DNA of 54,019 nucleotides from Clostridia bacterium. Lineage in GTDB: Bacteria; Bacillota; Clostridia; Christensenellales; Aristaeellaceae. Each line of letters opens with the position of its first letter. Position 1 is the stretch's first letter. Below are positions 27,304-36,113 of this stretch, piece after piece. Location of the stretch: positions 1 to 54,019 of the forward strand of contig JAFRFY010000002.1 in NCBI GenBank assembly GCA_017434085.1, written 5' to 3'. The position numbers were made by a program, and so were the translations under genes. The notes under the pieces were generated by a model that saw nothing but the letters and a program-made list of their open reading frames with translations, did not search any database and was not told the DNA's origin.

Positions 27304-28893
27304 ATGAAGAGAATGCTTGTCACCATGCTGGTCGCCGCGCTGCTGGCCGCGCTGCTCTGCTGTCCCGCCGTGGCCGAGGGCAACACGTTCACCGTCGCGC
27401 TGGACAGCGACATCGTCGCGCTGGACCCCATCTACGCCTACGACTTCACCACCAACCCCGTGGTCAACCAGATCACCGAGGCGCTTTTGCAGTTCGACGT
27501 GGACAACCACCTGCAGCCCATGCTGGCGTCCTCCTGGGAGATGGCGGACGACGTGACCTACGTCTACCAGATCCGCAGCGACGTCAACTTCTCCGACGGC
27601 ACGCCCATGACCATGGACGACGTGCTGTTCTCGCTCGGCCGCAACATGGACCCGGAGGCGGGCTCCTACCTGAGCTGGATGTTCGACAACGTGGAGAGCA
27701 TCGAGCAGACCGGCGACTGGGAGCTGACCGTGAAGCTCAGGGAGCCCTCCGCCACGTGGCAGTACGTGCTGGGCACCACCGCCGGGCACGTGGTCAGCAA
27801 GGCCTACTATGAGGCCCACGCCGACGACTTCGGCAGCGCCGAGGGCGGCCTGATGGGCACCGGCCCCTACGTGTACGAGAGCTGGTCCGACGGCCAGGAG
27901 GTCGTGCTCAGGAAGAACGAGAACTACTGGGACAAGGACCGGACCGTCACGCTGGACACGCTGGTCTACAAGATCATCCCCGACGACACCACCCGCGTGA
28001 TGGCGCTGACCACCGGCGACGTGGACTTCACCCCCGCCACGCCCTCCGACATGCTGGACACCCTGACCGCCAACGACAGCCTGGAGGTGCAGGACGTGGC
28101 CACCGCGGGCGTGACCTTCCTGGCCTTCAACACCGCCCGCGCGCCCTTTGACGACGTGAACGTGCGCAAGGCCATCACCGCCGCCATCGACCTCAACGCC
28201 ATACAGGACAACATCGTCCGCCAGGCGGGCCAGGTCGGCACCTGCCTGCCCAACAGCTCCGTGCTGTTCGCCGCGGACGTGGCGGGCTGGGAGGCCTACA
28301 TGGCCGCCGCGACCCCGGTGACCTACGACCTCGACAAGGCAAAGGAATACCTCGCGGCCTCCGCCTATCCCGACGGCTTCGACTGCAACATGATCATCTC
28401 CGAGAACTCCCTGCGCTACTCCATCGCGCTGTACCTGCAGGAGGCGCTCAAGGCCATCAACATCAATGTGGAGCTGGTGAAGGTCTCCGCCGACGAGCAC
28501 ACCGCCTATCAGTTCGGCAACATCTATGATGAGGAGGGCTTGCGCGACTACGACATGATCATGGCCGGCTGGGAGGCCGATTATCCCGACATGTCCGGCA
28601 ACATCGAGCCCCTGCTGGCAGGCTACAACACCGGCGACGGCGGCTCCAACGCCGCGGTGTACGCCAATGACCAGGTGGACGAGTTGATCCGCCAGTCCTC
28701 CCGCGAGGCCGACGCCGCCCAGCGCACCGCGCTGCTGGGCCAGGCGATGGACATCGTCAACGAGGACTGCCCCTACGTGTTCCTCAACTACCCCAACAAG
28801 CAGTGCACCTGCAACAAGGCCTACACCGGCTTTACCATGAATTCCTCCTGGATCTGGAATATGTACTTCAAGGACATCGTGTTCGCGGGCTGA
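27304..28893 (+). CDS. Extracellular solute-binding protein, family 5 (Dpp-type)
   Basis: This 529-residue secreted protein has a signal peptide MKRMLVTMLVAALLAALLCC followed by PAVAEG (likely cut after AVA). It then has DIVALDPIYAYDFTTNPVVNQI, DVNFSDGTPMTMDDVLFS, GTGPYVYESWSDGQEVVLRKNENYW and FNTARAPFDDVNVRKAITAAID, the SBP_bac_5 pattern of peptide and nickel receptors. It would capture the ligand for DppBCDF. The ATG at 27304 has GGAGGA seven bases upstream. The Cys residues in the signal region do not form a proper lipobox. The ligand is unknown; flanking amidohydrolases suggest a cyclic amide, peptide or nucleoside-like compound. Confidence 0.92.
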   Translation: MKRMLVTMLVAALLAALLCCPAVAEGNTFTVALDSDIVALDPIYAYDFTTNPVVNQITEALLQFDVDNHLQPMLASSWEMADDVTYVYQIRSDVNFSDGTPMTMDDVLFSLGRNMDPEAGSYLSWMFDNVESIEQTGDWELTVKLREPSATWQYVLGTTAGHVVSKAYYEAHADDFGSAEGGLMGTGPYVYESWSDGQEVVLRKNENYWDKDRTVTLDTLVYKIIPDDTTRVMALTTGDVDFTPATPSDMLDTLTANDSLEVQDVATAGVTFLAFNTARAPFDDVNVRKAITAAIDLNAIQDNIVRQAGQVGTCLPNSSVLFAADVAGWEAYMAAATPVTYDLDKAKEYLAASAYPDGFDCNMIISENSLRYSIALYLQEALKAININVELVKVSADEHTAYQFGNIYDEEGLRDYDMIMAGWEADYPDMSGNIEPLLAGYNTGDGGSNAAVYANDQVDELIRQSSREADAAQRTALLGQAMDIVNEDCPYVFLNYPNKQCTCNKAYTGFTMNSSWIWNMYFKDIVFAG

Positions 28894-28919
28894 TGTGACA
28901 TATTGCCTGTGACGGACAA

Positions 28920-28953
28920 CGGCGCGGTTTTGAGGATTCTCAGAATCGCGCCG
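28920..28953 (+). terminator. Hairpin after the binding-protein gene
   Basis: CGGCGCG (28920-28926) pairs with CGCGCCG (28947-28953) around a 20-base interior. There is no U-run, so it is a weak terminator or processing site. Confidence 0.35.
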
Positions 28954-28963
28954 AACAATGTGT

Positions 28964-29059
28964 GAGAATTGGGAATGGGGAATTGGGAATTGGGAATTGG
29001 AAGATAGCCTTCCGACACTTGACAACTCCTCATTCCTCATTCCTAATTCCTAATTAACC
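28964..29059. repeat. Simple-sequence imperfect inverted repeat (GGAATTGGG / CCTAATTCC)
   Basis: Left arm 28964-29000 is built of GAATTGGG units. Right arm 29025-29059 is built of ATTCCTA and CATTCCT units that are its approximate complement. It is AT-rich and unlike the surrounding GC-rich coding DNA, and sits just before the ribosome site of the YtcJ-like gene. Confidence 0.65.
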
Positions 29060-29078
29060 AAAAGGAAGATATGGTTGC

Positions 29079-30692
29079 ATGACAGACATGATACTCTACA
29101 ACGGCCCCATCTACACCATGGAGGCGCCGGGGGCGCGGGCGGAGGCCATCGCCATTGAGGGCAACCGGATCAGGGCGGTGGGGCGCCTTAACGATGTGCT
29201 TCCGCTGGCAAATGCGGATACGCGGATGATCGACCTCGGGGGAAGGTGCGCGCTGCCGGGCTTCAACGACACCCACTGCCACGTGGTGCTGACCGGCATG
29301 GAATCGGTCAAGGTCTGCCTGCGCGGGGTGCGCTCCATCGAAGAATTGATCGGGCGGATGCGGCGGTTCATCGAGGCGCGGCGCGTCCCGGAGGGGACGT
29401 GGGTCGTGGGCAGCGGCTACGACCACCTGCTGTTCGACGCGCCGCGCCAGCCCAACCGCGCCGACCTGGACCGGGTATCCACGCGGCATCCCATCATGGT
29501 GGACCGCATCTGCGGACACATCGGGGCGGCAAACTCGCTGGCGCTCGCGCGGGTGGGCTTCGACGCCGACACGGTCATCGAGGGCGAGGGCGGCATCATG
29601 GAAAAGGACGCCTCCGGACAGCTGAGCGGCGTGCTGGTGGAGACGGCGCGGGACGTCATGGCCAACCGCATGCCCAAGCGCGACGCCGCCGCGCTCGCGC
29701 CGCTGATTCAGGGCGTGTTCGAGGAGGCGTCGAGCTACGGGGTCACGTCCATGCAGACCGACGACCTGGAGGCCGCGCCCATTGGGGAGATCATGGCGGC
29801 CTACCGGCGCTTGAAGGACGAGGGCCGCGCAACGGTGCGCATCTGGGAGGAGGTCCAGTGCCCCCGCCCGGCGGCGCTCCGGCGGTTCCTCGCGCTGGGC
29901 ATGCGCACCGGCGACGGGGACGGTTTTTTCAAGATCGGCAACATCAAGATCATCACCGACGGCTCGCTGGGCGCGCGCACGGCGCTCATGCGGGCCGACT
30001 ACGCCGACGCGCCGGGCGCGCGGGGGGTGGCGGTGTACACCCAGGCGGACCTGGACGCGCTGATCATGGAGGCGCACCTGTCCGGCATGCAGGTGGCCTG
30101 CCACGCCATCGGCGACGGGGCCGTCGCGCAGTGCGTGCACGCCATGGCGGCCGCGCGGACGTCGGACGGCATCGACAGGCGCAACCGCATCGTGCACTGC
30201 CAGTTCGCGGACGACGCCCTTCTTGACCGCATGGCGGCGGAGGGCATCTGCGCGGACATACAGCCCGCCTTCGTGCCGTCGGACTACCTGATGGCGGAGG
30301 CGCGCATGGGCGCGCGGTGCGGCATCGGCTACCGCTGGCGGAGCATGGCCCGGCGCGGCATCCACATGGGCGGCGGCTCCGACAGCCCGGTGGAGACCTT
30401 CAACCCCATCTGGGGCATCGACTGCGCCGTCAACCGGACGGACCGCGGCAGCCTGCCCGCCGGGGGCTGGCGCCCCGGGGAAGCGCTGAGCGTGTGGGAC
30501 GCGGTCAGGCTATACACCTCGGAGGCGGCCTATCTAACCTTCGAGGAGGGGGAGAAGGGCATGCTGAAGCCGGGGATGCTGGCGGACATCGCCGTGCTCG
30601 ACAGGGACATATTCGCCGTGCCGCACGGTGAGATACGGCATATCCGCAACGTGATGACGGTCATGGACGGGAAGATCGTCTACACCGCGTGA
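29079..30692 (+). CDS. YtcJ-like amidohydrolase
   Basis: This 537-residue protein of the YtcJ/AepA amidohydrolase group has metal His66 and His68 in FNDTHCHVV, VVGSGYDH, KIITDGSLGARTA, QVACHAIGDGAV and GGGSDSPVETFNPIWGI, the expected order for COG1574. Members hydrolyse amide-type bonds, and most physiological substrates are unknown. It follows the Dpp-type binding protein and precedes the MscS-like channel, whose ribosome site lies at the gene's end, so the operon probably continues through it. AAGGAAG lies about ten bases before the ATG at 29079; an ATG three codons in is an alternative start. Confidence 0.88.
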   Translation: MTDMILYNGPIYTMEAPGARAEAIAIEGNRIRAVGRLNDVLPLANADTRMIDLGGRCALPGFNDTHCHVVLTGMESVKVCLRGVRSIEELIGRMRRFIEARRVPEGTWVVGSGYDHLLFDAPRQPNRADLDRVSTRHPIMVDRICGHIGAANSLALARVGFDADTVIEGEGGIMEKDASGQLSGVLVETARDVMANRMPKRDAAALAPLIQGVFEEASSYGVTSMQTDDLEAAPIGEIMAAYRRLKDEGRATVRIWEEVQCPRPAALRRFLALGMRTGDGDGFFKIGNIKIITDGSLGARTALMRADYADAPGARGVAVYTQADLDALIMEAHLSGMQVACHAIGDGAVAQCVHAMAAARTSDGIDRRNRIVHCQFADDALLDRMAAEGICADIQPAFVPSDYLMAEARMGARCGIGYRWRSMARRGIHMGGGSDSPVETFNPIWGIDCAVNRTDRGSLPAGGWRPGEALSVWDAVRLYTSEAAYLTFEEGEKGMLKPGMLADIAVLDRDIFAVPHGEIRHIRNVMTVMDGKIVYTA

Positions 30693-30733
30693 GGGAATGG
30701 TGCGCGGAGGGTTTGACGAGGGGGAGGACGCCT

Positions 30734-33724
30734 ATGAAAAAAAGGGGTACGCTGCAAAAGAAGACCGCCTGGGCCGTTGCGGTGATGCTGGTGTCGATAC
30801 TGATCATCACCTTCGCCCTCACGGGGCTTGGCATGCGCTTCACGCGAAACCGCGAGCAGACCCGCAACCGCCAGAAGCTGAACGCCCTTTCGCAGATGCT
30901 GACCAACGAGAACGCCATCAAGGCGGCGGCGGTGGAATCCTACGACGCGCACATCACATCGACCCTGCGGCTGATGACCGACGCCCTCGCCGCGCTCTTC
31001 GACGGGACGCGCTACACCGGGCCGCGGGTGTTCTCCGACGGGCTTGTCGCGCAGCTTTCGGGGGAGCGCGTCGTCCTGCCGGAGGACATGCCCTTTGACG
31101 GCCTGGCGCTTGACGCCGCGGAGCTCCGCCAGAGCCTCCGGACGGGCGGGGTGCGGGCCGCGACCGCCGAAATCGACGGCGAGATGTGCTTTCTGTCCTT
31201 CGCTGAGATCGGCAGGGGGCTCGTCTACGTGGACATCACGCCGGAGCAGGAGTATCTGGACTACATCGGGCTCTACACCGCGCAGATCTACGAGGCGCTG
31301 GAAAAGGCCGACAACGTGTTTGACGGCGCGACCCTCGTGATCGGGGAGCAGGACGGGCAGAGGACCCTTTTGCGGACCTACGGGGACGTCGACGACGGCC
31401 TGACCCTGGCCGACCTGGGGCTTTCGTCGGGGGAGATCCCCACCGGCGAATTTGAGGTCAGCCTGGGGGGAAAGACCTACACCTGCGCCGTGCTGCAGCC
31501 CGAGGCGGAATGGCGCGACCGTTCGGACGTGACGGTGCTCCAGATGCTGCCGCTTCAAGCCCAGCAGCAGGAGAACCTTCGGGCGGCGCTGTTCATCGCC
31601 TTCACCGTGGCGCTGATCCTTGCGACCGTCATCACCTACGTGACGTCGGTGCAGCGGTACGTGATGGAAAACGAGATCACCGGCGATCAGGCGGCGCACT
31701 ACGCGCCCCGGAGGATGCGCATCAAGCTGATCTACGCCGGGATCATCGGCGTGGTGGCCATATTCGCCATCACGCTGGTGGTGCAGGAGGTCAAGGAGCT
31801 TTACGTGCTGCTCCGGCACGGGCAGAACACGCTGAGCCTGCTTTCCCGGCAGATTGAGCGCATGGACGATGACCGGGACGAGGGCATCGTGCGCGACCAC
31901 GAGGACTGGTACGTCTACTACGGCCAGCGCATGGCGGAGCTGCTGTCGGAATACCCCCAGCTCGCCACCCGGGAGACGCTCCAGACCTTCTGCGATGACC
32001 TTGACATCGATTACATCGTGATGTTTGACGAAAACGGCAACCAGCAGCTTTGCAGCAGGGACTACTCCGGACTGACGATGAGCCGGGGCCTCGGGCAGGA
32101 CGCCTCCGATTTCCAGAGGCTTCTGCTGGGCGTGCCGTCCATCGTCCACAAGCCGTCCGTGAACTCCGCTACGGGGCTGGAGCGCCAGAGGATCGGCGTG
32201 AAGCTGCCCGCCGCGGACGGCCGTTACGGCGCGCTGATCATGGCGCTGATGCCGGAGAAGACCAGCATCAACGTGGACATCAACAACATCGACAAGGAGA
32301 TCAGCCTGATCGCCACCGACGGCACCATGTGCTTCACCGCGGACCAGGCCACCGGCGCGATACTCTACGCCAACGACCCGGAGATGGTGGGCAATAACAT
32401 CGTCGAGCGGGAACTGGCGCAGGAGAGCCTGCGGGACGGCTACATGGATTTCGTCTCCCTGGGAGGGGCGCGGCACTTCGTGGTCACGGACCGGGAGGAC
32501 GAATTGATACTCTACTACGCCGTGCGCTACGGCGACATCTTTGAAATGGTTATACAATACGGGCTTGTGGCGGCGGGGCTTTTCGCGCTGGCGCTGGGCC
32601 TGCTGCTGGCGGTGCTGTTTCACGGCTACAACGACATCACCTTCTCCGAATGGGCGGTCATCAATACCCCGGAGGATCCCGACGGCGAGCCCGGGGGGCA
32701 GCGCGTCATGAAGGAAGCGACCAAGGCGGATATCCGAAGGCGCGTCGTGACGGAGGGCCACTCGGCCTCCGCGTGGGAAAAGCTCCTCCGGGCGATCCGC
32801 TGGCGCGAAAAGCTGCCGGAGGAGAAGTCCAACGCGGTATTCCAGTCCAGCCTGTTTTTGCTGATGCTTTTCTGGGCAAACGGGCTGTTCAGCGGAAACC
32901 TGGCGCACGACAACTACGATTCGCTGGCGGCGTTCCTGGTGCGGGGCAACTGGATGCGGGGCGTGAACCTGTTCGCGTTTTGCAGCATCATGCTGGTGGT
33001 AGGCTATACCATCATGATCAACGTGGCGACCCGCTTCCTGATGGGGCTGACCTCGGGCTTTCTGATGCGCAAGGGCCAAACCATTTGCCGCCTGGTGGAG
33101 AGCTTCATACGCTACATCTCACTGATCATGGTATTGTACATGACGCTCAACTATCTGGGCCTGCCCGTGGGCACGGTGGTGGGGTCGCTGGGCATCGCGT
33201 CGCTGGCGCTGTCCCTCGGCGCCAAGGACCTGGCCGCCGATATTGTGGCCGGGCTGTTCATCGTGTTTGAGCGGACCTTCCAGGTGGGGGATGTGGTGGA
33301 GATCAACGGCAAGCACGGCAAGGTGCAGGAGATCGGCGTCCGCTCCACCAAGCTGATGCTGCCGGGCAACAACATGCTGGTCATGGGAAACCACTGCATC
33401 GAGGAGGTGCTCAACCTCACCTGCAAGCTCTCCTGGTGCAGCGTGGAGCTGCGGGTGCCCGCGAAGGCGTCGCTTCAAAAGATCGAGGAGGCGCTAAAGC
33501 GCGAACTGCCAAAGATCGGGAAGCGGTGCGACAAAATCGTCGGACAACTGAACTACGTGGGCGTGACCGAGCTCGGCGGCGACATCGGCACCTACATGGG
33601 CGTGCCTACCCGGACGCTGACCGTCAGCGCCGAATGCCGCGAGGAGGACAAGTATACGGTCAGGCTCTTCATCATCAGGGAGCTCTGCCTGCTCTTCGAG
33701 CGGGAGGGGATCGAATTAATGTAA
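30734..33724 (+). CDS. MscS-family mechanosensitive channel with two large extracytoplasmic sensor regions
   Basis: This protein is 996 residues, against about 290 for E. coli MscS. The N-terminal helix at about 12-32 is followed by a sensor region of about 250 residues and helices near 282-305 and 332-352. A second Cache/PAS-like sensor follows (IDYIVMFDENGNQQLCSRD, SLIATDGTMCFTAD; about 355-610), then a helix near 612-635, a charged loop, and a C-terminal MscS module with further helices. The pore helix reads GSLGIASLALSLGAKDLAADIVAG and the beta domain VGDVVEINGKHGKVQEIGVRST. It may release solutes on tension or on ligand binding. The ATG at 30734 has GGAGGA five bases upstream. It is the last gene of the Dpp-type operon. 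Confidence 0.85.
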   Translation: MKKRGTLQKKTAWAVAVMLVSILIITFALTGLGMRFTRNREQTRNRQKLNALSQMLTNENAIKAAAVESYDAHITSTLRLMTDALAALFDGTRYTGPRVFSDGLVAQLSGERVVLPEDMPFDGLALDAAELRQSLRTGGVRAATAEIDGEMCFLSFAEIGRGLVYVDITPEQEYLDYIGLYTAQIYEALEKADNVFDGATLVIGEQDGQRTLLRTYGDVDDGLTLADLGLSSGEIPTGEFEVSLGGKTYTCAVLQPEAEWRDRSDVTVLQMLPLQAQQQENLRAALFIAFTVALILATVITYVTSVQRYVMENEITGDQAAHYAPRRMRIKLIYAGIIGVVAIFAITLVVQEVKELYVLLRHGQNTLSLLSRQIERMDDDRDEGIVRDHEDWYVYYGQRMAELLSEYPQLATRETLQTFCDDLDIDYIVMFDENGNQQLCSRDYSGLTMSRGLGQDASDFQRLLLGVPSIVHKPSVNSATGLERQRIGVKLPAADGRYGALIMALMPEKTSINVDINNIDKEISLIATDGTMCFTADQATGAILYANDPEMVGNNIVERELAQESLRDGYMDFVSLGGARHFVVTDREDELILYYAVRYGDIFEMVIQYGLVAAGLFALALGLLLAVLFHGYNDITFSEWAVINTPEDPDGEPGGQRVMKEATKADIRRRVVTEGHSASAWEKLLRAIRWREKLPEEKSNAVFQSSLFLLMLFWANGLFSGNLAHDNYDSLAAFLVRGNWMRGVNLFAFCSIMLVVGYTIMINVATRFLMGLTSGFLMRKGQTICRLVESFIRYISLIMVLYMTLNYLGLPVGTVVGSLGIASLALSLGAKDLAADIVAGLFIVFERTFQVGDVVEINGKHGKVQEIGVRSTKLMLPGNNMLVMGNHCIEEVLNLTCKLSWCSVELRVPAKASLQKIEEALKRELPKIGKRCDKIVGQLNYVGVTELGGDIGTYMGVPTRTLTVSAECREEDKYTVRLFIIRELCLLFEREGIELM

Positions 33725-33725
33725 T

Positions 33726-34796
33726 TTACAGGTTCAAGCCGCGCTGGCCGAACTCGCCGTCGCCGTTTTTAAAGTAGCGGTGCAGGTCGTAGGGGGCGTA
33801 GATGCCGCTGTCGGTCACCACGCCGGAGACGAGGTGGGGCGGGGTGATGTCGAAGCTGGGGTAATACCCCTTGACGCCCCGGGCGGCGGTGCGGACGCCC
33901 ATGGCCTGGAGCACGAACTCCGGGTCGCGCATCTCGATGGTCACGGTGTCGATGGTGGGATGCCCCGGGTCCGGCGCGCCGGTGACGAAGTAGGGGATGC
34001 CCATATACTTGGCGACGATGGCGATCTGGAAGGTGCCCACCTTGTTGACCACGTGGCCGTCGAGGCAGATGGCGTCGGCGGCGGAGGTGAACACGTCCAC
34101 CTTCTCGTTTCGCATGACCGTGGCGGGCATGTTGTCGGTGATCACGGTCACGTCGAAGCCCATGTCATGGCACACGGTGGCGGTGAGCCGCGCCCCCTGA
34201 AAATAGGGGCGGGTCTCGGGGCAGAATATGCGGATGCGCTTGCCCCGCTCCCGGCACACGCTGAGCATCATGCCGACGATGGTCTCCCCGAAGCACTGGG
34301 TCATCACGGCGCCGTCGTCGGGGAACATGTCCACCAGGTACTCCGCGGTGCGGCGCACCTTGCTGTAGCGCAGGTTGTTGGCCCCTATGGTGTGGTCCAT
34401 GATGGCCCGCGCCGCGTCGCCCCCCGCGTCGATGGCGCGCCGGGCGGCGTCGAGGCAGCCGTCGGTGATGATCTTCATGCGGGAGACGGTGGTGGGCCGG
34501 GCGTGGCTGATGTTATCGGCGGCGTCCTCGAGCCACTTTAGCTGGTCGGCGGCGCGTCGGTCGCGGCATTCGCGGGCGGCGAGCGCCATGCCCATGGCCG
34601 CGGCGGTGTAGGGCCCGGCGCTCTGGGTGACCATGTCCGCGATGGCTTGGGTGACCTCCTGATGGGTCTTGCAGGTCACGAACTCCACCTTTGTCGGGTA
34701 GACGCGGCGGTCCAGTATGCGCACGACATCGCCGTCGAACCAGGCCACATTTTCATATTGCAGCATGAATGCCAGATCTTTATCCTGTCTCTCCAT
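33726..34796 (-). CDS. mtnA: MtnA-like S-methyl-5-thioribose-1-phosphate isomerase (eIF-2B fold)
   Basis: This 356-residue isomerase of the MtnA/eIF-2B family has the catalytic Cys168 in MTQCFGET and Asp241 in SAADAICLDGHVVNKVGT. RPYFQGARLTA and GVKGYYPSFDITPPHLVSGVVTDSGIY are further hallmarks. The reaction would convert an S-methyl- or 5-deoxy-ribose 1-phosphate to the ribulose form. The usual N-terminal RGAPAI motif is replaced by SAGPYT (about 59-64), so the Arg expected there is absent, while the RPT Arg (Arg100) is kept. Specificity may therefore differ. It is co-oriented and closely spaced with the MtaD-like deaminase and PNP, the enzymes that would supply its substrate. A ribose 1,5-bisphosphate isomerase is less likely. 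Confidence 0.78.
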   Translation of the reverse strand: MERQDKDLAFMLQYENVAWFDGDVVRILDRRVYPTKVEFVTCKTHQEVTQAIADMVTQSAGPYTAAAMGMALAARECRDRRAADQLKWLEDAADNISHARPTTVSRMKIITDGCLDAARRAIDAGGDAARAIMDHTIGANNLRYSKVRRTAEYLVDMFPDDGAVMTQCFGETIVGMMLSVCRERGKRIRIFCPETRPYFQGARLTATVCHDMGFDVTVITDNMPATVMRNEKVDVFTSAADAICLDGHVVNKVGTFQIAIVAKYMGIPYFVTGAPDPGHPTIDTVTIEMRDPEFVLQAMGVRTAARGVKGYYPSFDITPPHLVSGVVTDSGIYAPYDLHRYFKNGDGEFGQRGLNL

Positions 34797-34802
34797 ATCG
34801 TT

Positions 34803-36113
34803 TTATCTCCCGTACAGCCGCTTCACGGCCTGCTTCGCGTCGAACAGCGCCTTTTCCCGGTCGATGGTCAGGTATTCGCCGTTTTCGTAGAGTATCCTGC
34901 CGTCCACCATGGTCATGCAGACGTCGGAGGCCTGGGCGGAGTACGTCAGTATCGGCAGCGGCTCAAACGCCGGGTAGAGGTGGGGCCGGTCCATATCGAT
35001 GGCCACGATGTCGGCCTTCTTGCCCGCGGCCAGGCAGCCGGTGTCGGCGCGGCCCTGCAGCGCCGCGCCGTTGACCGTCGCCATGCGCAGTATGGTCGAG
35101 GGCGGCATCAGCTCCGGGTCCAGCCGCTGGCCGTTCATGATGATGGCGGCGAGGTGCATCTCCTCAAACAGGTTGAGGTTGTTGTTGCTGGCCGCGCCGT
35201 CGGTGCCCAGCGCGACCACGAGCCCCATATCGAGCATCTCCGGCACCGGCGCGAAGCCGCTGCCCAGCTTTAGGTTGCTGGTGGGATTGTGGATGGGGTA
35301 TACGCCGTGGGCCTTCATGATGTCCAGGTCCGCTGGGGTGCACCACACGCAGTGGGCGGCGGCGGTGGGCAAATCGAATATGCCCATGGCCTCGAACCAC
35401 GCGGCGGGCGTCATGCCGTGCCGCTGTTTACATTCTTCGTGCTCCTTGCGGGTCTCCGAGAGGTGCACCTGCACCCGCGCGCCCCTGTCGCGGTAGGGGC
35501 GGATCTGATCGGCGTAGTAGCGGGTGACGGCGTCGTTGGTGGTGTACTCGGCGTGCACGCTGAAATCCACGTGCACGCGCCCGTTCTGGCAGAGGTGGAA
35601 GGCGTCGAACAGCGCCAGGGATTCCTTGACGCGGACGTTCTTCTCCGGCGGCTCCGAGGGGTCGAAGGCCTGCACCACGCGGGTCAGGTTCACCTTCATG
35701 CCCACCTGTTCGTTGAGCTCGATGAGCGTCCGGGGCTCCATGTACATGTCGCTGAACGCGGTGACGCCGCCGGCGAGCATCTCCAGGACGGCGAGCTCGT
35801 TGCCCGCGATGAAGTCCGCGGTCTTCATGCGGTTCTCCACGGGGAACACGGCCTCGAACAGCCAGCGGTCCAGCGGCAGGTCGCTGCCGATGCCCCGAAG
35901 CAGCGTCATGGCCGCGTGGCAGTGGCAGTTGATGAGGCCGGGGATGAGCAGCTTGCCCCGCATGTCCTTCACAAGATCATAGGCGGCCTGCGGCCTGTCT
36001 GTGCCGATGTAGTCTATGGTGTCGCCGTCCACACCCAGAAAGCCGTCGGGGATGCAGTCGAAATTTCCGTCCTTCCAGGCCAGTATGGCGGCGTTTTTGA
36101 AAAGCAGCTTCAC
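34803..36113 (-). CDS. mtaD: MtaD-like 5-methylthioadenosine/S-adenosylhomocysteine deaminase
   Basis: This 436-residue amidohydrolase has His64 and His66 in INCHCHAAMTLLRG, LDRWLFEAVFPVE (a typical MtaD helix), VHLSETRKEHEEC, AAHCVWCTPADLDI and VALGTDGAASNNNLN. The family deaminates MTA, SAH or adenosine-type nucleosides to the inosine forms with Zn or Fe. The GTG start at 36113 has GGAGG seven bases upstream, and GTGA overlaps the PNP stop, so translation is coupled. MtnA follows six bases after its stop. This order (PNP, deaminase, isomerase) points to a deamination-first methylthio/SAH nucleoside route. Confidence 0.87.
   Translation of the reverse strand: MKLLFKNAAILAWKDGNFDCIPDGFLGVDGDTIDYIGTDRPQAAYDLVKDMRGKLLIPGLINCHCHAAMTLLRGIGSDLPLDRWLFEAVFPVENRMKTADFIAGNELAVLEMLAGGVTAFSDMYMEPRTLIELNEQVGMKVNLTRVVQAFDPSEPPEKNVRVKESLALFDAFHLCQNGRVHVDFSVHAEYTTNDAVTRYYADQIRPYRDRGARVQVHLSETRKEHEECKQRHGMTPAAWFEAMGIFDLPTAAAHCVWCTPADLDIMKAHGVYPIHNPTSNLKLGSGFAPVPEMLDMGLVVALGTDGAASNNNLNLFEEMHLAAIIMNGQRLDPELMPPSTILRMATVNGAALQGRADTGCLAAGKKADIVAIDMDRPHLYPAFEPLPILTYSAQASDVCMTMVDGRILYENGEYLTIDREKALFDAKQAVKRLYGR

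Noticed and set aside
30680..33079. Long minus-strand open frame (about 799 codons)
   Set aside because: It is the reverse of the MscS-type channel gene, without a ribosome site or motifs.
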